Origin: Gemmatimonadota bacterium
GTDB taxonomy: Bacteria; Gemmatimonadota; Gemmatimonadetes; Longimicrobiales; Gaopeijiaceae
Length of the DNA: 64,000 nt
Direction: 5' to 3'
NCBI GenBank assembly: GCA_022826565.1
Contig: JAJDUP010000005.1
Coordinates: forward strand, 160,291 to 224,290
In this document: positions 50,973-58,257 of the stretch, piece after piece
How positions within the stretch are numbered: the first letter of the stretch is position 1
Layout of the letters: each line of letters starts with the position of its first letter
Notes under the pieces: model-generated
What the model was told of the DNA's origin: nothing
Databases searched by the model: none
Seen by the model: only the letters and a program-made list of their open reading frames with translations
Made by a program: the position numbers and the translations under genes

Positions 50973-52568
50973 CTACCTCCGCGTCTCGGGTGTTCCAAAC
51001 GGGTACAAGGTACCCAGATCCACATTCTCGTAGGTCAGCGCGTCGAGGTGAGTCGTCCCGACAAACGGCTCCGGTGCCTCGACCACCAGGATGGTGCGCG
51101 CGTAGCCGGTCTCGTCGAAGCCGCGGCGGAAGTGCACGCGGGACTTGACGACGAAGACGTCGTAGTCGGCGGGGTCGATCGCGCCGAAGCGGAAGGCGTC
51201 GGGGTAGAGCACCTGCTCGTAGGCCGGGGTGAGGAAGACGACGTTGCCGTCGCCGAATGAGACCGCGGCGATGGCGTCGTAGCCGAAGCCCTCGCCGAAA
51301 TACTCCAGCGTGCCGGTGATGCGCCGGGGCGAACCGCCCGAAGGCGTGAAGCCGCCGATCTCCATGTCGAAGGGGTCGCCGGGCTGCGCGCCGGCCGCCG
51401 CGAGGGCCTCCAGGGTGGCGGGCGAGGTGATCGTGCCGTAGAGGACGTTGCCGATCCCAGCGGCCTCGAAGGCGCTGAGGATGTGGGTGGCGTCGCCGGG
51501 GCGGTCGCTGTAGTCGCCGACGGCGATGGGGGTCTCGCCGCGAGAGATGGCCGCCGCGACGATTCGCGCGGCCTCGTCCGGTGCCGGGTAGCTGCCCAGC
51601 GCGAAGTCCTCGCGCACCCGCCACATGAAGTCGTCCATGTCGTCGGCGATCCGGTCCGCGAGCGCCTGGTCGTCGTTGGTCATGACCTGGATGGTGGCCC
51701 CCACGTCGGGCACGTCCGACCAGGGATAGCCGAAGAAGACGCTCACGTAGGCGTCGTTCTCACGCGCCTCCCACCGCCGCGCCCGCTCCATGATGTCCAT
51801 CGCGGGGGACTGGCCGGTCCACTGCAGCACGGTCGCCGTGATGATGCCCGGCTTGCGCGTGGCGGTCGTGGACCGGTATTCGCCCAGCACCGCGAGCCGC
51901 AGCGCCCGCGCCGCGCGCTCGCCCTGGATGTAGGAGTCGTAGTGCGGGAAGCGCTTGGTGACGAAGGAGAAATCCGCGTGCTCGAGAAACTCGGCATCCT
52001 CGTTGCCGTGCAGGTCGAAGGTCCCCGCAATGGGGACGCCGGGGCCGACCGCCTCGCGGAACCGGCGCGCGATCTCCGCCTCGGGGCGGGGGACGTCGCG
52101 CACCGCCATCGCGCCGTGCAGGGCAAGGTAGATCGCGTCGACGGGAAGCTGCTCCTCCAGCTCCGCGAGCATGATGTCCATGAAGTGGTCGAACGTCGCC
52201 TTCGTGTTCCAGCTCCTGGACGATCCTCCGAAGACGCCGACCGGCGAGGTCAGCGGCACCAGCTCCACATCGCCGAACTCTCGCGCCCGCTTGGTGAAGC
52301 CGCCCACGTAGCCGCCGGACGTCAGCAGCTCTTCGCCGGAAATCGGCTCGCTGTGGCGCAGCCAATCCTCCACCTCGGTGTCGCCGCCGGGGCAGAAGGT
52401 GCACGTCTCGTGCTGGAAGCGCGCGACGGCGATGCGCACCTGGCCGGGCGTGTCGGCCGAGCCAAGTCGAAACGTCGTGCCTTCTTCATCGTCACCCTCG
52501 TAGGCGATGGTGCAGGCGGAGAGCGCTGCGGCAAGGGTGAGCATCAGGGTGCAAGCGGTATTCCTCAT
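50973..52568 (-). CDS. M81 family (MlrC-like) metallopeptidase lipoprotein
   Basis: A 531-residue exported protein with a lipobox (LAAALSACTIAYEGDDE). It carries the DUF1485 and MlrC_C domains of family M81: RIAVARFQHETCTFCPG, AIYLALHGAMAV, GTFDLHGNED, FVTKRFPHYDSYIQGERAA and VAVGDYSDRPGDATHILSAF. The His in LHGAM, DLHGN and HYD are the likely zinc ligands. MlrC from Sphingomonas acts on microcystin breakdown products; most homologues have unknown peptide-like substrates. An 18-base palindrome lies about 60 bases upstream of the start. Confidence 0.88.
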   Translation of the reverse strand: MRNTACTLMLTLAAALSACTIAYEGDDEEGTTFRLGSADTPGQVRIAVARFQHETCTFCPGGDTEVEDWLRHSEPISGEELLTSGGYVGGFTKRAREFGDVELVPLTSPVGVFGGSSRSWNTKATFDHFMDIMLAELEEQLPVDAIYLALHGAMAVRDVPRPEAEIARRFREAVGPGVPIAGTFDLHGNEDAEFLEHADFSFVTKRFPHYDSYIQGERAARALRLAVLGEYRSTTATRKPGIITATVLQWTGQSPAMDIMERARRWEARENDAYVSVFFGYPWSDVPDVGATIQVMTNDDQALADRIADDMDDFMWRVREDFALGSYPAPDEAARIVAAAISRGETPIAVGDYSDRPGDATHILSAFEAAGIGNVLYGTITSPATLEALAAAGAQPGDPFDMEIGGFTPSGGSPRRITGTLEYFGEGFGYDAIAAVSFGDGNVVFLTPAYEQVLYPDAFRFGAIDPADYDVFVVKSRVHFRRGFDETGYARTILVVEAPEPFVGTTHLDALTYENVDLGTLYPFGTPETRR

Positions 52569-52625
52569 CGGGTCGCCTCAGGTCGTGGTCGAGAAACGAA
52601 TGAATGTATGGTAAACATGACAAAA

Positions 52626-52643
52626 TGTAATGTTGCCATTACA
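52626..52643. promoter_or_regulatory. Perfect palindrome upstream of the M81 gene, candidate operator
   Basis: TGTAATG-TTGC-CATTACA is a 7-base perfect inverted repeat around a 4-base centre, in an AT-rich stretch 58-75 bases upstream of the M81 start codon at 52568. The size and position fit a dimeric repressor site. No T-tract follows on either strand, which argues against a terminator. The regulator is unknown. Confidence 0.45.
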
Positions 52644-52706
52644 AATGCGACTGAGCGCGATGTTCTACAGCGCGGAAGCACCGTCGGGTAGTGTAGCGAC
52701 GTCTCG

Positions 52707-53113
52707 TCACGCGGTGCCAGCCAGCGCTTCCTTCAGGGCCGCCAGGTGCTCGTCGGTCAGACCGTGCATCTCGAAGAGCGACACGCCCGAAGCGCCCGAC
52801 TCCCGCGCGGTGGCGACCGCCTCGCCCAGCTGTGCCGGTTCCAGCGCCGGAAGGTAAAGCCCCGCGGTCAGAGGCGTCGAGGCCAGCGCGGCCACCCCCT
52901 CGCGCACGCCGTCCCCGATCCAGTCGATGTCCTCCAGGTAGAAGCTGTGGTACAGCATCGGGAAGACGCGGTCGAGCGGCCACTCGTCCCACGCCTGGCG
53001 GACCAGCCGTCGCGCGATGGCCGGTGTCGGGAAGACCGCGGCGGTGATGGGCTTGCCGTGGGCGTGCACGGCGCTGGCCAGTTCCCGCACCGCCCCCGTG
53101 ACGCTGTCCCAGC
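52707..53113 (-). pseudogene. 3' end of a glycoside-hydrolase-like TIM-barrel gene, cut by the element
   Basis: The minus strand encodes SWDSVTGAVRELASAVHAHGKPITAAVFPTPAIARRLVRQAWDEWPLDRVFPMLYHSFYLEDIDWIGDGV to a stop at 52707. The pattern (AHGKPITAAVFPTP, then VFPMLYHSFY) matches the last strands of GHL10-like putative glycoside hydrolase barrels. Upstream the frame meets a TAG near 53130, with no promoter or signal peptide, and the recombinase gene begins 90 bases away. The missing N-terminal part was probably displaced by insertion of the conjugative element. A GTG at 53090 could still give a 127-residue fragment. Confidence 0.65.
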
Positions 53114-53129
53114 TTGCGCAACGAGATTG

Positions 53130-53156
53130 CTAACTGTTTTGATTCGTTGAGGTTAG
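53130..53156. repeat. Short inverted repeat at the element boundary
   Basis: CTAAC (53130-53134) and GTTAG (53152-53156) are inverted copies enclosing 17 bases, in a locally AT-rich stretch between the truncated hydrolase gene and the recombinase stop. Tyrosine-recombinase core sites often have weak inverted arms, so this is a candidate attachment site. The arms are short enough to arise by chance. Confidence 0.3.
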
Positions 53157-53203
53157 GGGGTCAGCGGGTTGGATTCCCGGCGATTGGTTCCCGCCGTTGG
53201 GGA

Positions 53204-54364
53204 TCAGGCTCCGACTCGGCGGCGGCTTTCGAGCGCGGTTCTGAGTTGTGCCTCGTCGGCCTGCTGATAACAGCGCAGCACGGTCTTGGCGGACTTCCAG
53301 CCTCCGAGTTCGCAGAGCACCTTGAGCGGCTGATGCATGAGATCGGAGGCGAATTTGCGCCTGAGCGAGTGCCAGCCTCTCCCGCGCTTGGGCTCCAGTC
53401 CTGCGAGCGCTTCGGCCCTCTCCCACCAGGCGCGGACCAGCGAGCTTTTCATGCAGGCCGAGGGATCCCTCGGCGAGGGCATGACCGGGGCGTTTCCACC
53501 CTTGTCATTGCTTCGCCGCGCCAGTTCCAAAGCCGCGACCGCCTCGGCGGTCACGGGCGTGCGGTGCTCGTAACCGGTCTTTTCGTGCTCGGCGCGCCAC
53601 CGGATGGTGCTGCCCTCGAAGTCGATGTCCTTCCACCGAAGGTGCCGGATGGCCCCGATGCGGTGGCCCGTTTCGTGCGCGAGCACGAGGGCGACGCGGA
53701 ACCGCCAGTCGATCTTGCGGGACACCTTCAGGAGCGCTTGGTACTCGGCCTCTGAAAGCACGACCCGGACGGGGTTCTTCTCGGTGGGGATCTTGAGTCC
53801 CCTGAACGGGTTCGCGACGAGGAGGGGGCGGCCGCGTTCGTCCTTGGACTTGGCGGCCCAGTTGAAGACGGCGATCAGGAACCTCAGATCGCATTCGATC
53901 ATGCGATTCGACACGGGCTTTCCGCTCGGTCCGACCTTGCCCGAGCGCCGTGCGAGTATGAACCGGTCCCAGTCCCTCTGCGAGAGTGTCGCGGGATCGC
54001 GGTTCGGTCCGTAGAGCCCGAGGAACATCTTCATCGCGGTTCTGTCGTGCCGCTGCGAGTGAGTCCCCTTGGTGGGCGTCACCTCTTCACCGTAGATGTC
54101 AAAGAGCGTCTCCAGGGTGAGCGGCCCGGGCTCGGCTTCCTGCTTGCCGTTCGGCTCGGGCTTCGCGAACCCTGCGGCGAACTCGTCGGCCTGCCGCTTC
54201 GCCCGCGCCCAGTCGCGGTGTTTGAGCGACCGGGTGAGCCTGCGCCCGTTTTCGCGCCACTCTATCTGGAAGAGGCCGGTCTTCGAGTCCGGAAACACCC
54301 TGACCCGGTTGCGGCCCCATTCTCCGGCGCTGTAGGAGCGCCGGTCACGTTTCGTGCGTGCCAT
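53204..54364 (-). CDS. int: Tyrosine recombinase (integrase) of the conjugative element
   Basis: A 386-residue phage-type integrase. The N-terminal arm and core-binding region (VFPDSKTGLFQIEWRENGRRLTRSLKHRDWARAKRQADEF) is followed by the catalytic domain: Arg in HETGHRIGAIRHLRW, the Lys region TGYEHRTPVT, HSLRR in GRGWHSLRRKFAS, GGWKS and the nucleophile Tyr in TVLRCYQQADE. I use the ATG at 54364, inside the end of the upstream HTH gene. It catalyses integration and excision of the element whose other genes follow to the right. Confidence 0.93.
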   Translation of the reverse strand: MARTKRDRRSYSAGEWGRNRVRVFPDSKTGLFQIEWRENGRRLTRSLKHRDWARAKRQADEFAAGFAKPEPNGKQEAEPGPLTLETLFDIYGEEVTPTKGTHSQRHDRTAMKMFLGLYGPNRDPATLSQRDWDRFILARRSGKVGPSGKPVSNRMIECDLRFLIAVFNWAAKSKDERGRPLLVANPFRGLKIPTEKNPVRVVLSEAEYQALLKVSRKIDWRFRVALVLAHETGHRIGAIRHLRWKDIDFEGSTIRWRAEHEKTGYEHRTPVTAEAVAALELARRSNDKGGNAPVMPSPRDPSACMKSSLVRAWWERAEALAGLEPKRGRGWHSLRRKFASDLMHQPLKVLCELGGWKSAKTVLRCYQQADEAQLRTALESRRRVGA

Positions 54365-54772
54365 CTTCCATTCCTCTCCGGATGATGGACTGCACGATCT
54401 GCCGGTTGGAAAGTTCGCGGCGCGGGGGGTTCTCCGCCAGTGGCGGCGGGGCCGGCGGCGTCGCCTTCCGGGGCAGGTGGATGCGTGCGATCCTGGGCGC
54501 GTTGGGTCTTCCGGCGTTGGGGATCTTGCCGTCGCGCACGAGTCGGCCCAGATGGTCCCTTGAATATCCGCTCTCGCGGGCGGCCTCGACGAGCGACAGG
54601 GTGGTCTCGTCGCGCTCGCGGATCGTGGCTTCGAGGTCGTCGGCGCACCGCTCGATCGCGACGGCCGGGGTTCTCCCCCGTATCTGCGGAGCGCCTTGGC
54701 CCGCTGGCGCCAGTCGGCGGGCAGACCCTCGACGGATGCGGATTCCCTCTTCTTTTGGCGCTTGCGTTTCAT
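54345..54772 (-). pseudogene. Frameshifted HTH (excisionase-like) gene
   Basis: The ATG at 54772 has GGAG upstream and starts KRKRQKKRESASVEGLPADWRQRAKALRRYGGE. The continuation of this protein is in another frame: VAIERCADDLEATIRERDETTLSLVEAARESGYSRDHLGRLVRDGKIPNAG, then IHLPRKATPPAPPPLAENP and a stop at 54345. The second part has the excisionase/MerR-like helix-turn-helix (SLVEAARESGYSRDHLGRLVRDGKIPNAG). The frames must join near 54675-54690, where runs of G and C lie (GGGGGAG...CCCC), so either a real frameshift or a base-calling error separates them. The start overlaps the upstream stop (ATGA). As a whole it would be a directionality factor or regulator of int. Confidence 0.65.
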
Positions 54773-55083
54773 TCCCAGTCTCCTTCGGCGTCCCTGCGGA
54801 GCGCGTCGGCGAGGTCCCGGTCCCCTTCTCCGCGCCGTACGGACCGTTCGGCGAGATCGACCCGGCTGCCCAGATCGGCGAGTCCCGTCGCTCGGCCTAC
54901 GCCGTAGATGCCGGCCGCGACCGCCATGACGGCGAGAGCCGCGAGGAGCCCGGCCGGGACGCCGTGCCGGGCGAGGATGAGCGGCCAATGGGGCGCGAGG
55001 TATTCGAGGCGGGCACCGCCGAGCAGGAAGGCGGAACCGGCGAGCGCGGCGGTGAGTCCCGCGCTGATCTTCCAAGGCTGCAT
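54769..55083 (-). CDS. Small membrane protein of the conjugative element
   Basis: A 104-residue protein with two hydrophobic helices (ISAGLTAALAGSAFLLGGA and PAGLLAALAVMAVAAGIYGVG) and a charged C-terminal helix (LGSRVDLAERSVRRGEGDRDLADALRRDAEGD). A GGAG site precedes the ATG at 55083. I do not recognise a family. Its place between the winged-helix protein and the HTH gene suggests a minor accessory role in the element. Confidence 0.7.
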   Translation of the reverse strand: MQPWKISAGLTAALAGSAFLLGGARLEYLAPHWPLILARHGVPAGLLAALAVMAVAAGIYGVGRATGLADLGSRVDLAERSVRRGEGDRDLADALRRDAEGDWE

Positions 55084-55102
55084 GTTGGTTGCTCCTTCGT
55101 GG

Positions 55103-56005
55103 TCAGAGTTCGACGGATGCGGGATCGCGGTCGGCGGGACCCTTGAGCCAGGAGCCGCCGTCGCCTCCGCCCAGCCCGAGGCTGCGGAGCGTGCCGGCGG
55201 CGGCCGGTCCGCTGGCGTGCACGCTGAACCCGGCGGCCGCCTTCGCCTTGACGGTCTCCTTGCTGTAGTTGCCGGACGCGACCTCGATATTGACGCGTCC
55301 GGTTCGCCCGTCGGCGTCCTCGTACTCGATCTGCGCGTCGGGGTGGAGGACCCGTCCGTTGTCGTCAACGGGGAGGCCGAGTTCCCGGGCCATGCGGTGC
55401 CGCTCGGCGTCGGCCGCCCGCTTGCCCTTCCTTTTCCGCTCCAGTTCGCTCGCGCGCGCGACGGCGGCCTTCAGTTCGGCGTCGAGCCGGATGCGCCTGA
55501 CCGTGGCGCCCTGCTCGCGCAGCCGCTCCCGCTCGATGGCGCATGCGCGGTAGACGGCGGTGTCGTGGCTGGCCTGGGCGGACCGGATTCGGGAGATGCC
55601 GATCTCCTGCCCGGTGTCCATCCCCCGCTCGGCGGCGTGCTCCCGGACCTTGGCCACGCCGAGCGGGGTGAGGGTCAGGACCTTGAACGGGTTGCCGTTC
55701 GGCCCCGTGGCCGTGGTTTCCTGGGCGAGTCCGTCGTCGATCCAGCCGTTGACGGCCCGCCGGGTGGCGTAGGGGTGCCCGCCGAAGCGGATCTCCGCGA
55801 GGTCGCGGTAGGAGACCGCGCCGTGGACCCCGATGTCGGTCAGCGCCCCGGCGCAGCGTTCGAGGAAGGAGATGGACCCGCGCTCCCGGTCCGCGGCGTA
55901 TTCTCGGCGGTGGCCTTTCCGCATCGGCGAGCGATTGCGGCTGGGTGGCGCGGCCGGGCGCGGGTCCGGTTCGACCGTCCGGTCGAACATTCCTCTCCCT
56001 CTCAT
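55103..56005 (-). CDS. Winged-helix/nuclease-like protein (replication-relaxation type)
   Basis: A 300-residue protein. After a basic N-terminus, a winged-helix region (ISFLERCAGALTDIGVHGAVSYRDLAEIRFGGHPYATRRAVNGWIDDGLAQ) is followed by ASHDTAVYRACAIERERLREQGATVRRIRLDAEL. A C-terminal domain has HPDAQIEYEDADGRTGRVNIEVASGNYSKETVKAK. The PD...E...K pattern and its order after a winged helix match the replication-relaxation (Replic_Relax) family, thought to act on plasmid or element DNA. The ATG at 56005 has AAGGA 4 bases upstream; 55990 is an alternative. It follows the ArdC-like gene closely. It could be the element's DNA-nicking or initiator protein, since no classical relaxase is seen. Confidence 0.65.
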   Translation of the reverse strand: MRGRGMFDRTVEPDPRPAAPPSRNRSPMRKGHRREYAADRERGSISFLERCAGALTDIGVHGAVSYRDLAEIRFGGHPYATRRAVNGWIDDGLAQETTATGPNGNPFKVLTLTPLGVAKVREHAAERGMDTGQEIGISRIRSAQASHDTAVYRACAIERERLREQGATVRRIRLDAELKAAVARASELERKRKGKRAADAERHRMARELGLPVDDNGRVLHPDAQIEYEDADGRTGRVNIEVASGNYSKETVKAKAAAGFSVHASGPAAAGTLRSLGLGGGDGGSWLKGPADRDPASVEL

Positions 56006-56012
56006 GTTTCCT

Positions 56013-57047
56013 TCAGCGGCTCGGCCCCGCGCCACGCGCCGGGGTGGGGATCCGCGGCACGGGAACGACGATCCGCTGCGGCCCCTGCGCGGGCGTGCGG
56101 ACGGCCGCCACGGCGACGGGATCGCGGGCCGCCACGCGCTCGCGGTGCCGGTCGAGCACGAAGTCGGAGATCTTCTGCGCGTCGGCGGCGGCGCGCCGGA
56201 TCTCGCGCGGGTCCTCCTCGAGCGCCTGGATCCAACCCTCGACGTATGCGGCGCCCCGCGCCGGGTCGTGCCCGACGCCGACGCGCTCGCCCGTCATCAT
56301 GGCGCTGATCTCGGCCCTGAGCTCCTCGCGGGCGTACTCGGGCGAGCCGAACCCGTTGTTGATCCCCTCGATGAGGGTGTCGCGCTTCATCCGGCTCTCG
56401 TGGCCGGTGCTGTGCCCCAACTCGTGGAGCGCGGTCTGGTAGTAGTGGTTGGCCGAGGGGAACTGACCGCGCTCGGGCAGCACGATCTCGTCGCGCTTCA
56501 TGTGGTAGTAGGCGCGGTCGCCCTGGACGTGGCGGACCGGGACGCCCGCGTCCTCCATGACCCGCTCGGCCTCCTGGTGGACCTTCCAGAGCGGCTCGGG
56601 CGTGGGGTTCGAGCGCTCCGGCAGCCCGTCGGCCTGCTCGGCGTTGAACACCGTGTACTGGCGCACGAACGGCGCCTTGAGCTTCTCGTAGCGGTAGACC
56701 TTGTTGCCCTCGGCGTCCCGCCTCGGCCGACCCTGCTCGTCGGTGACTTGGGTCCGCTTCCTGTCCTGGAAGGAGAGGATGCGCGTGCCGCGCTCGCCCT
56801 TCCTGACCTGTCCGCCCCGGTTCTGGATCTGGCGGTAGGTGCCCCAGCGCACGTCGCCGTAGCCCTGCTCCTGCTGCACGGAGGCGAGGTGGAGGCTGTT
56901 GCCGCCCCGGTAGGAGCGGTCGGTGTCCACGTTCATGGGCATCACGCGCTCGCCGGGCGCCCACGGCTTCTGCCACGGGGCGGTGCCCTTCCTGATCTGC
57001 TCGATGATCGCGTCGGCGAACTTGCGGTGATATTCGTCGTGATTCAT
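56013..57047 (-). CDS. ArdC-like antirestriction protein (zincin-like)
   Basis: A 344-residue protein. The N-terminal ArdC/DUF1738 single-strand DNA-binding domain reads FADAIIEQIRKGTAPWQKPWAPGERVMPMNVDTDRSYRGGNSLHL, WGTYRQIQNRGGQVRKGERGTRI. The C-terminal zincin-like domain has HELGHSTGH, with Glu-His ligands, and FGSPEYAREELRAEISAMM. ArdC proteins protect incoming single-stranded conjugative DNA from host restriction. A role in transfer is supported by the position in the conjugation operon. The Pro/Val-rich tail is probably disordered. Confidence 0.9.
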   Translation of the reverse strand: MNHDEYHRKFADAIIEQIRKGTAPWQKPWAPGERVMPMNVDTDRSYRGGNSLHLASVQQEQGYGDVRWGTYRQIQNRGGQVRKGERGTRILSFQDRKRTQVTDEQGRPRRDAEGNKVYRYEKLKAPFVRQYTVFNAEQADGLPERSNPTPEPLWKVHQEAERVMEDAGVPVRHVQGDRAYYHMKRDEIVLPERGQFPSANHYYQTALHELGHSTGHESRMKRDTLIEGINNGFGSPEYAREELRAEISAMMTGERVGVGHDPARGAAYVEGWIQALEEDPREIRRAAADAQKISDFVLDRHRERVAARDPVAVAAVRTPAQGPQRIVVPVPRIPTPARGAGPSR

Positions 57048-57253
57048 CCGTCCACCTCCTCCTCGCCGGCCTCGCCGTGCGGGTCGCCCCAGGCGGCGGC
57101 GATCTCGTCCTCGTCGCCCACGTCCTCGGGGAAGAGGCCGTATGCTTCGGCCAGGAAGGCGTCGACTTCGAGCGTGTCGCCGCTGTCGCGCGCGAGTTCG
57201 CGGTCGAAGTCTTCGAACGTCTCGACCCGGATGGTCCCGTCGATGCTTCTCAT
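57044..57253 (-). CDS. Small acidic protein between ardC-like and virB11 genes
   Basis: A 69-residue, strongly acidic protein: FEDFDRELARDSGDTLEVDAFLAEAYGLFPEDVGDEDEIAAAWGD. It has an excellent ribosome site (AAGGAGGTGA) and overlaps both neighbours by ATGA, so it is surely translated. I know no family. Acidic proteins of this size beside ArdC may mimic DNA, as ArdA-type antirestriction proteins do, but size and sequence do not establish that. Confidence 0.65.
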   Translation of the reverse strand: MRSIDGTIRVETFEDFDRELARDSGDTLEVDAFLAEAYGLFPEDVGDEDEIAAAWGDPHGEAGEEEVDG

Positions 57254-58257
57254 GCGTTCACCTCCTTCGGTGGTTGGGTTCTGCTCTCCGGTTGGGTCCC
57301 TGGCGCCGCTCCGGGCGGTGCGGTGATCCAGTGGCCGGTGGGCGCGTCGTAGCCGCATACTTCCAGCGCGTCCTCGACGAACCGCCGGCCTCCGCGGCGG
57401 GCCACGTGTAGGACGAGCGCGATCCCGTCGACGACGCCCCGGCATGTGACCTCCCACGGAAGCGCGTCCCCGGCCTGCATGGCGCAGCTGGCCAGACGCG
57501 AGAGCGCGGAGCGCGCGTTGTTGGCGTGGACGGTCGTGAGCGAGCCGCCGTGTCCGGTGTTGAGTGCTTGCAGCAGGTCGGTGGCCTCGCCGCCCCTGAC
57601 CTCGCCGACGACGATGTGGTCGGGCCGGTGGCGGAGCGCGTGGCGCACCAGGTCGCGGATCTCGACGGGCGTCTCGGAGAGCGTGGCCCCGGCCTCGAAG
57701 CGGAGGCAGTTCGCCCGGTCGATCCTGAGTTCGAGCGTGTCCTCGATGGCGACGATCCGCTCGTCTTCGGGCAGAAGTTCGATCAGCGCGTTCAGGAGCG
57801 TCGTCTTGCCCGATCCGGTGCCGCCGGAGACCAGGATGTTCTGGCGGGCCGCAAGCGTCCTCCGGGCGGCTTCGAGGATGTCTTCCGGCAGCGAGCCCAG
57901 CCGAACGAGATCCTCGGCGGAGAACGCACGGCCCCCGAACCGGCGTATGGTGATGGCGACCTCGGGACTCGCGGGCGGGGTGCAGATGGCGACCCGCGAC
58001 CCGTCTTCGAGACGGGCGTCCAGGATCGGTCGAGCGGCGGGATCGAGCCCGAGCGGCCGGGCGATGTGGATCGCCGCGCGGTGGAGCCACGCGGCTGTGA
58101 GTGCGGGCGCCTCGTGGGGCTCCAGCCTTCCGGCCCGCTCGACCCAGACGTTCGCGGGTCCGTTGATCATGATCTCGGAGACCCCGGGATCTTCGAGCAG
58201 GGATTCCAGGCCCGGAAGGAACGGGGTGAGATGGCCGACACCGCTCGCGCGTTTCAT
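57250..58257 (-). CDS. virB11: VirB11/TrbB-type conjugation ATPase
   Basis: A 335-residue secretion ATPase: an N-terminal domain (FLPGLESLLEDPGVSEIMINGPANVWVERAG), Walker A GGTGSGKTTLLNALI, the Asp box IVAIEDTLELRI, Walker B region PDHIVVGEVRGGEATDLLQALNTGHGGSLTTVHAN and the His box in TTVHANNARSALSRL. It forms the hexameric motor at the cytoplasmic base of the type IV secretion channel. The ATG at 58257 overlaps the VirD4 stop, and its own stop overlaps the small acidic gene. Confidence 0.94.
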   Translation of the reverse strand: MKRASGVGHLTPFLPGLESLLEDPGVSEIMINGPANVWVERAGRLEPHEAPALTAAWLHRAAIHIARPLGLDPAARPILDARLEDGSRVAICTPPASPEVAITIRRFGGRAFSAEDLVRLGSLPEDILEAARRTLAARQNILVSGGTGSGKTTLLNALIELLPEDERIVAIEDTLELRIDRANCLRFEAGATLSETPVEIRDLVRHALRHRPDHIVVGEVRGGEATDLLQALNTGHGGSLTTVHANNARSALSRLASCAMQAGDALPWEVTCRGVVDGIALVLHVARRGGRRFVEDALEVCGYDAPTGHWITAPPGAAPGTQPESRTQPPKEVNA

